Assembly: GCA_031288885.1 (NCBI GenBank)
Contig: JAITQP010000103.1
Span: 1-10,467 of the forward strand
Source of the DNA: Prevotellaceae bacterium
Lineage (GTDB): Bacteria; Bacteroidota; Bacteroidia; Bacteroidales; UBA932
Length of the DNA stretch: 10,467 nucleotides
Direction: 5' to 3'
Below are positions 6,209 through 10,467 of this stretch, piece after piece (position 1 is the stretch's first letter; every line of letters begins with the position of its first letter). Position numbers and translations under genes: made by a program. The notes beneath the pieces are model-generated. The model did no database searches. It had not been told where the DNA came from and worked only from the letters and a program-made list of their open reading frames with translations.

Positions 6209-6327
6209 GTGGCGTTGCTACAACGGAAGAGTTTTCCTCAAAGCTGAAAAAGTGCTGCATCCACATTCCGTTAGGAATGTTGCTGGTGCTTCCATAATTG
6301 ATAAAAACATCGGTGCAGCAACGTCAC
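6209..6327. mobile_element. MITE-like palindromic element E3 with terminal inverted repeats
   Basis: A 119-bp segment whose ends are imperfect inverted repeats: left GTGGCGTTGCTACAACGG (6209-6226) and right, in reverse complement, GTGACGTTGCTGCACCGA (6327-6310), 14 of 18 matching. Its centre holds the perfect-armed hairpin acattcc-gtta-ggaatgt (6263-6280). The right half (6263-6326, reverse complement) is homologous to 1723-1785 in E1. It encodes no protein. The metallophosphoesterase stop codon (6326-6324) falls inside the right terminal repeat. A mobile origin, perhaps moved in trans by a REP-type tyrosine transposase, is inference. Confidence 0.6.
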
Positions 6328-7070
6328 TTTTCGTTGTAGTAAAAAATTTTCCACTCGCCGCTTTCGCTTTCCACCAGCGCGGTCATCGACTCCACCCAGT
6401 CGCCGGAGTTGAGGTAGTGAATGTCGTCGTAGCGCTTGTCCTCCGCGTGGTGAATGTGCCCGCAAATAATCCCATGGCATCGCTTTGTCCGCGCCAAGTC
6501 CACCAGCGACTGCTCGTAGTCGGAGAGGTAGGACACCGCCGACTTGACCCTGCTCTTGATGGCCTGCGCAAACGAGAAGTAGGGCTTTCCCCTCAGCCTG
6601 CGGTAGCGGTTGTAGTACTTGTTGATGTGCAGCAGCAGGGTGTAGCCCACGTCGCCCAGCTTGGAGAGCCAGCGCATGTGCGAGGTAACGCTGTCAAAAA
6701 TGTCGCCGTGCGTTACGTAGTAGCGCCGCTCGCCGCGCTGGTGGACGAAATCCTTTACGATTTTTACGTTGTGGAACGTTACCGGCAGGAGCGGGTCGAG
6801 GAAGTCGTCGTGGTTGCCGCGCACGTACACGACCTCCGTCCCAAAGTTCTCCATCATCTTTAGGATAACCCTAAAGAACAGCGTATGCTTCTTCTTCCAC
6901 GTCTTGTTCGACTTCTTCTTCAGGTGCCAGCCGTCGATAACATCGCCGTTGAGGATTAGCCTGTCGCAGTCGATGGACATCAGAAATCTGGAGGCCTCCA
7001 TTGACCTCGAAAAGGACGTTCCCAGATGAATGTCCGAAATAACAACGGTGGGGTAGTAGGCTCTATCCAT
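6324..7070 (-). CDS. Calcineurin-type metallophosphoesterase, UDP-2,3-diacylglucosamine diphosphatase (LpxH-like) family
   Basis: A 248-residue metallophosphoesterase with all five family metal-binding blocks: SDIHLG (Asp13, His15), NGDVIDGW (Asp43), RGNHDD (Asn86, His87), VTHGD (His121) and CGHIHH (His205, His207). Length and motif spacing suit the LpxH-like group (E. coli LpxH is 240 residues), which removes UMP from UDP-2,3-diacylglucosamine in lipid A synthesis at the inner membrane. Bacteroidetes carry several paralogs of this group and I cannot tell whether this one is the true LpxH, so no symbol is given. A basic helical insert (about 150-178, NKYYNRYRRLRGKPYFSF) could contact the membrane. 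It is the first gene of the minus-strand run, divergent from the adhesin gene, and the glycosyltransferase follows across element E3. The C-terminus appears complete although its TGA lies within an E3 terminal repeat. Confidence 0.88.
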   Translation of the reverse strand: MDRAYYPTVVISDIHLGTSFSRSMEASRFLMSIDCDRLILNGDVIDGWHLKKKSNKTWKKKHTLFFRVILKMMENFGTEVVYVRGNHDDFLDPLLPVTFHNVKIVKDFVHQRGERRYYVTHGDIFDSVTSHMRWLSKLGDVGYTLLLHINKYYNRYRRLRGKPYFSFAQAIKSRVKSAVSYLSDYEQSLVDLARTKRCHGIICGHIHHAEDKRYDDIHYLNSGDWVESMTALVESESGEWKIFYYNEK

Positions 7071-7102
7071 GAGTAGGCAAAATATTTCTTACGGCAAAGC
7101 TG

Positions 7103-7110
7103 CAAACTTA
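7103..7110 (-). promoter_or_regulatory. Candidate -7 promoter box for the metallophosphoesterase gene
   Basis: The minus strand reads TAAGTTTG, an exact TAnnTTTG match about 33 nt upstream of the start codon at 7070. No convincing -33 TTTG is visible. It could drive the metallophosphoesterase and glycosyltransferase together. Confidence 0.45.
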
Positions 7111-7197
7111 TTGTTGCCGCGCTGTAAAGAAACCGGTACAATTGCGTTACGGAAAAATGGGTTTTTTAACGCCAAAAATCGACAATCGGGAAAATAT

Positions 7198-7229
7198 TTT
7201 GCATGTTGAAAAATAAATTTTTACCTTTG
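7198..7229 (+). promoter_or_regulatory. Bacteroidetes-type promoter (-33 TTTG, -7 TACCTTTG) for the BspA-like gene
   Basis: TTTG at 7198-7201 and TACCTTTG at 7222-7229 are separated by 20 bp, which matches both parts of the Bacteroidetes primary-sigma consensus (TTTG and TAnnTTTG). Transcription would begin near 7235, leaving a leader of about 165 nt before the ATG at 7400. It is the best promoter match in the window. Confidence 0.7.
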
Positions 7230-7243
7230 TGGGAATTTTATAG

Positions 7244-7344
7244 CATAAAGTACAAATGGAAGTTACACAACACGTGATTATATTTCGCTGAATAACAAGC
7301 ATTTTGATAAACGTGATTGTGTAAGTATTGATTTCCACTTTATG
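7244..7344. repeat. Long imperfect inverted repeat in the presumed 5' leader of the BspA-like gene
   Basis: Outer arms cataaagt (7244-7251) and actttatg (7337-7344) pair perfectly, aaat (7254-7257) pairs with attt (7331-7334), and the inner arm at 7263-7274 pairs with 7312-7324 apart from a one-base bulge. The loop is about 37 nt. The structure lies between the promoter and the start codon, so it could fold in the leader RNA or as a cruciform in DNA. No known riboswitch class was recognised. The remaining spacer (7071-7197 and 7345-7399) is AT-rich and shows nothing further. Confidence 0.6.
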
Positions 7345-7399
7345 TATTTATATACAAAGATATGATTCTATATTTATGATTTTTACTCCACACTACTAT

Positions 7400-10300
7400 A
7401 TGAAGGCAACCGCTCACTACTTCTTTACCCTGCTCTGCGGCCTTTTGGTTCTCGCAGGGGCAACAAGCGTGCAGGCCGCCGGCGGTACCACCGGCAGCTG
7501 CACGTGGGATCTTACCGGAAGCACCCTTACCATTAGCGGAACGGGCGCCATGGCAAATTATTCAACTACAACCACTGCGCCATGGTATTCCTCCCGAGCG
7601 AGCATCAAGGCTATAGCTATACAGAACGGCGTGACGACCATCGGCGAGGCGGCTTTTTATGACTGCATCGGCGTGACCTCCGTGAGCATCCCTTCGTCGG
7701 TGACCACTATCGGCGGGTACGCTTTTGCAGTTTGCTCCAGCTTGACTTCCGTGAGCATCCCTTCGTCGGTGACCTCCATCGGCAACGGTGTGTTTCAGAG
7801 GTGCATCAGCTTGACCTCCGTGACCATTCCCTCCTCGGTGACCACTATTGCGGACTATGCGTTTTTCGACTGCGGCGGCTTGACCTCCGTGACCATTCCC
7901 TCCTCGGTGACCTCCATCGGCAACAGTGTGTTTTGCTACTGCAGCAGCTTGACCTCCATTACCATTCCCTCGTCGGTGACCTCCATCGGCAGCAGTGCGT
8001 TTTCCTTCTGCAGCGGCTTGACCTCCGTGACCATTCCCTCCTCGGTGACCTCCATTGGCACCTATACGTTTTCCATCTGCAGCAGCTTGACCTCCGTGAC
8101 CATTTCTTCCTCGGTGACCTCCATCGGCAACAGTGCGTTTTCCGACTGCAGCAGCTTGACCTCCGTGACCATTCCCTCGTCGGTAACCTCCATCGGCAAC
8201 GGTGTGTTTCAGAGGTGCAGCAACTTGACCTCCATTACCATTCCCTCGTCGGTGACCTCCATTGGTGACAAGGCGTTTGAGAGTTGCACCAAATTAACCT
8301 CCGTTACCTGCGTGGGAACGACGCCACCAACCGCCGCCACCGCCGGTGGAGGAGCTTTCCCACAAAGCAACCTGTACGTCCCCGCCTCGGCGTTAGCTGC
8401 CTACCAGCAGGCTACGTGGTGGAAAGATTTTAAAAGCATTACCGGCATTGGCAATGGCAGCAGTAGCTTTTTGCTGGACGTAACGCTTAGCAGCGTCAAG
8501 GCAGGGGTGATAGACGCCACGTCAGCGCAGTCGGGGATGTACGCCTCCGGCGCGAGCGTTACCTTGCGCGCTACGGGGAAAGCAGGGTATAGCAGCTTTG
8601 CGTGGAAAAACGCCAGCGGTACCACCGTGAGCACCGCTAACCCCTACAAGTTCTCCCTTACTGCGAATACCACCCTCATTGCCACATGGACGCCCGTAAC
8701 GTACAGCATCACCTACAGCAACACCAAGAGCGTTGCCCACAGCAACCCCAGCACCTACACCGTGGAGAGCGCAAAAATTACGCTGGCGAACCTCTCCGCC
8801 GCCGGCTACACCTTCAACGGGTGGTACGACGCCGCCACGGGCGGCAGCAAGGTAACGGAGATAGCCACGGGCAGCACGGGCAACCTGACGCTCTACGCGC
8901 AGTGGACAACCAACACGTACAGCATCACCTACAGCTGCGCCGACCTGAAGGGCAACACCGCCCCCGCCGGCCAGAGCTACACCGTGGAGACGCCCACCTT
9001 TACGCTCCCCGTGCTCTCCGCCGCCGACCACACCTTTGGGTGGTACGACGACGCCACGGGGGGCAGCAAGGTGGAGCAGGTAGCCCAAGGCAGCACGGGC
9101 AGCTACACGCTCTACGGGCGGTGGATGCCGGTAGAGTACATCATTACCTACAGCAACCTAAAGGGTAGCGCTACCCCCACGCCCGCCAGCTACACCGTAG
9201 AGACGAACACCTTCTCGCTTCCCGTCATCTCCGCCACGGGCTACTCGTTCTCCGGCTGGTACGATGCGGAGACGGGCGGCACGCGGGTAACGCAGGTGCC
9301 TAAGGGCAGCACGGGCAACGTGGAGCGCTGGGCGCGCTGGGCGGTCAACACCTACACGGTGGTTTACCACGGCAACGGCGCCACGGGCGACACCACCGCC
9401 GGCAGCGCGCACACCTACGACGCTGCCTCGTGCCTCACGCCCAACGGCTTTGTCCGCACGGGTTACTCCTTTGAAGGTTGGGCTACCACACCCACGGGCG
9501 CAAAGGAGCACGACGAAAACGCCTCTGTTCTAAACCTGACGGCTGCGCCCAACGGCGTGGTGACGCTTTATGCGCAGTGGTCGCCCAACACCTACACGGT
9601 GGTTTACCACGGTAACGGCGCCACGGGCGACACCACCGCCGGCACGCAGCACACTTACGACGCTCCCTCACCGCTCGCCGTCAGCGGCTTCAAGCGTACC
9701 GGCTACGCTTTCGCGGCGTGGAACACGCAGCCAGACGGCTCGGGCGACCGCTACGCCGCCGGTGCGGACGTTACCACCCTCACCGCCGTTGCCACCGGCG
9801 TGGTGACGCTCTACGCGCAGTGGTCGCCCAACACCTACACGGTGGTTTACCACGGCAACGGCGCCACGAGCGACACCACGGCCAACAGCGCGCACACCTA
9901 TAACGCCTCCTCGCGCCTCACACCCAACGGTTTTGTCCGCGTAGGCTACGCCTTTGACGGCTGGGCTACCACACCCACGGGCGCAAAGGAGCACGGCGAC
10001 ACCTCCTCTGTCTTTAACCTGACGGCTGCGCCCAACGGCGTGGTGACGCTCTACGCCAAGTGGAAGCCTAACCGCTACACGGTGGCCTACCACGGCAACA
10101 GCGCCACAAGCGACACCACCGCCGACACGCAGCACATTTACGGCGTTCCCTCGCCGCTTGCCGCCAGCAGTTTCAAGCGTACCGGCTACACCTTTGCGGC
10201 GTGGAACACCCAGCCGGACGGCTTGGGAGACAGCTACGCCGCCGGAGCGAACGTTACCACCCTCACCGCCGTTGCCAACGGCGTGGTGACGCTCTACGCG

Positions 10301-10467
10301 CAGTGGTCGCCCAACGCCTACACGGTGGCTTACCACGGCAACGGCGCCACGGGCGACACCACCGCCGGCACGCAGCACACCTACGGCGAGGAGAAGCCGC
10401 TCGTCGCCAACGGTTTTACCAAAACGGGCTACACCTTTACAGGCTGGAATATCCAGCGCAACGGTGG
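7400..10467 (+). CDS. BspA-like LRR plus Flg_new (Listeria-Bacteroides) repeat surface protein, C-terminus outside window
   Basis: The ATG at 7400 starts a frame open to the right edge, giving 1022 visible residues. It has a Sec signal peptide (MK, hydrophobic 7-22, probable cleavage VQA|AG after 26), then a cap of the type usual before these repeats (CTWDLTGSTLTISGTGAM). Ten 23-residue LRR_5/BspA repeats follow (69-298), consensus LTSVTIPSSVTSIGxxxFxxCSS, closed by a YVPASALAAYQQATWWKDF cap. Residues about 346-430 resemble a divergent InlB B-repeat. From 431 come seven complete and one partial Flg_new beta-grasp-like repeats of 72-81 residues ending in LYAQW. Family knowledge: such proteins are secreted or cell-surface and several bind host proteins or other bacteria; no enzyme motif is seen. 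An adhesin role is inference. The sorting signal (type IX or other) must lie off the window. It is preceded by a strong promoter and diverges from the metabolic genes. Confidence 0.92.
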   Translation, partial: MKATAHYFFTLLCGLLVLAGATSVQAAGGTTGSCTWDLTGSTLTISGTGAMANYSTTTTAPWYSSRASIKAIAIQNGVTTIGEAAFYDCIGVTSVSIPSSVTTIGGYAFAVCSSLTSVSIPSSVTSIGNGVFQRCISLTSVTIPSSVTTIADYAFFDCGGLTSVTIPSSVTSIGNSVFCYCSSLTSITIPSSVTSIGSSAFSFCSGLTSVTIPSSVTSIGTYTFSICSSLTSVTISSSVTSIGNSAFSDCSSLTSVTIPSSVTSIGNGVFQRCSNLTSITIPSSVTSIGDKAFESCTKLTSVTCVGTTPPTAATAGGGAFPQSNLYVPASALAAYQQATWWKDFKSITGIGNGSSSFLLDVTLSSVKAGVIDATSAQSGMYASGASVTLRATGKAGYSSFAWKNASGTTVSTANPYKFSLTANTTLIATWTPVTYSITYSNTKSVAHSNPSTYTVESAKITLANLSAAGYTFNGWYDAATGGSKVTEIATGSTGNLTLYAQWTTNTYSITYSCADLKGNTAPAGQSYTVETPTFTLPVLSAADHTFGWYDDATGGSKVEQVAQGSTGSYTLYGRWMPVEYIITYSNLKGSATPTPASYTVETNTFSLPVISATGYSFSGWYDAETGGTRVTQVPKGSTGNVERWARWAVNTYTVVYHGNGATGDTTAGSAHTYDAASCLTPNGFVRTGYSFEGWATTPTGAKEHDENASVLNLTAAPNGVVTLYAQWSPNTYTVVYHGNGATGDTTAGTQHTYDAPSPLAVSGFKRTGYAFAAWNTQPDGSGDRYAAGADVTTLTAVATGVVTLYAQWSPNTYTVVYHGNGATSDTTANSAHTYNASSRLTPNGFVRVGYAFDGWATTPTGAKEHGDTSSVFNLTAAPNGVVTLYAKWKPNRYTVAYHGNSATSDTTADTQHIYGVPSPLAASSFKRTGYTFAAWNTQPDGLGDSYAAGANVTTLTAVANGVVTLYAQWSPNAYTVAYHGNGATGDTTAGTQHTYGEEKPLVANGFTKTGYTFTGWNIQRNG
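7604..8293 (+). repeat. Ten tandem 69-nt repeats encoding BspA-type LRRs
   Basis: Ten in-frame 69-nt (23-codon) units without indels. The near-invariant part encodes LTSVTIPSSVTSIG and the variable part encodes the FxxC segment, with a Cys at the same position in every unit. Units 3 and 9 share an identical 34-nt stretch (7772-7805 and 8186-8219) encoding the otherwise unique NGVFQRC, exactly six units apart, which points to duplication or gene conversion within the array. Confidence 0.93.
8690..10467 (+). repeat. Tandem Flg_new-domain repeats with a 483-nt two-domain higher-order unit
   Basis: Domain borders: 8690-8905, 8906-9124, 9125-9340, 9341-9580, 9581-9823, 9824-10063, 10064-10306 and 10307 to the edge. 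The first three are diverged from each other. From 9341 two types alternate: an 80-residue type with GWATTPTGAKEH and an 81-residue type with AWNTQPDG, so the repeating DNA unit is 483 nt (240+243). Two early domains are degenerate: the second lacks one residue at the FxGW turn, and the third ends in VERWARW in place of LTLYAQW. Confidence 0.92.

Noticed and set aside
7147..7338. 63-residue minus-strand open frame in the divergent spacer
   Set aside because: AT-rich sequence over the promoter and the leader inverted repeat; low-complexity residue content and no family signal.
7732..8268. 178-residue open frame in another phase of the LRR array
   Set aside because: A 69-nt repeat is a multiple of three, so any phase lacking a stop in one unit stays open throughout. 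The main frame gives BspA repeats and a signal peptide.
7604..8293. CRISPR array
   Set aside because: The regular 69-nt period has no distinct spacers; it is an in-frame protein repeat. The 7-bp arrays likewise have no spacers.
8522..10378. Long minus-strand open frames (188, 117 and 236 residues) opposite the Flg_new repeats
   Set aside because: They are products of GC-rich repeated DNA read antisense; their sequences are themselves repetitive and match no family I recognise.

Overview
The window looks like chromosomal DNA from a moderately GC-rich member of the Bacteroidales (genus not determinable). The evidence is a SusD/RagB-family lipoprotein, a PanB with a Bacteroides-like C-terminus (ends in FPNEKEQY), Bacteroidetes-type -7 promoter boxes (TAnnTTTG), no consistent Shine-Dalgarno sequences, and a BspA-like leucine-rich-repeat surface protein joined to Listeria-Bacteroides (Flg_new) repeats.

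Layout. Six genes lie on the minus strand, in transcription order from right to left: a calcineurin-type metallophosphoesterase of the UDP-2,3-diacylglucosamine diphosphatase family (6324-7070), a GT-B glycosyltransferase (5095-6168), proC (4231-5019), proB with a TTG start (2893-3957), panB (1999-2814) and a SusD-like outer-membrane lipoprotein cut by the left edge (1-1671). On the plus strand, divergent from these, a very large secreted repeat protein starts at 7400 and runs off the right edge; 1022 residues are visible. The roughly 330-bp divergent spacer (7071-7399) holds a good Bacteroidetes promoter for the big gene and a 100-bp imperfect inverted repeat in its presumed 5' leader.

Function. 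The metallophosphoesterase and glycosyltransferase suggest envelope glycolipid or glycan synthesis. ProB and ProC are the first and last enzymes of proline synthesis, but proA is not in the window. PanB makes ketopantoate for pantothenate and CoA. The SusD-like protein should bind a glycan or peptide ligand at the outer membrane, but no susC precedes it as would be normal. The plus-strand protein is probably an adhesin.

The most unusual feature is the non-coding DNA. Three gene junctions (panB/susD-like, proC/proB, metallophosphoesterase/glycosyltransferase) are filled almost end to end by repeat elements. Each has arrays of AT-rich 7-bp tandem repeats (families TTAATGR, AATTAGG and TAATRRC) at one or both ends, a small end hairpin of the form CGTTG-NNN-CAACG just inside, and a palindromic core. 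The elements begin exactly at the stop codon of the upstream gene and end 3-12 nt before the start codon of the downstream gene. They look like REP/MITE-like elements specialised for gene boundaries. The other two minus-strand junctions (proB/panB and glycosyltransferase/proC) are short (75-78 bp), lack the element, and instead carry a TAnnTTTG promoter box.
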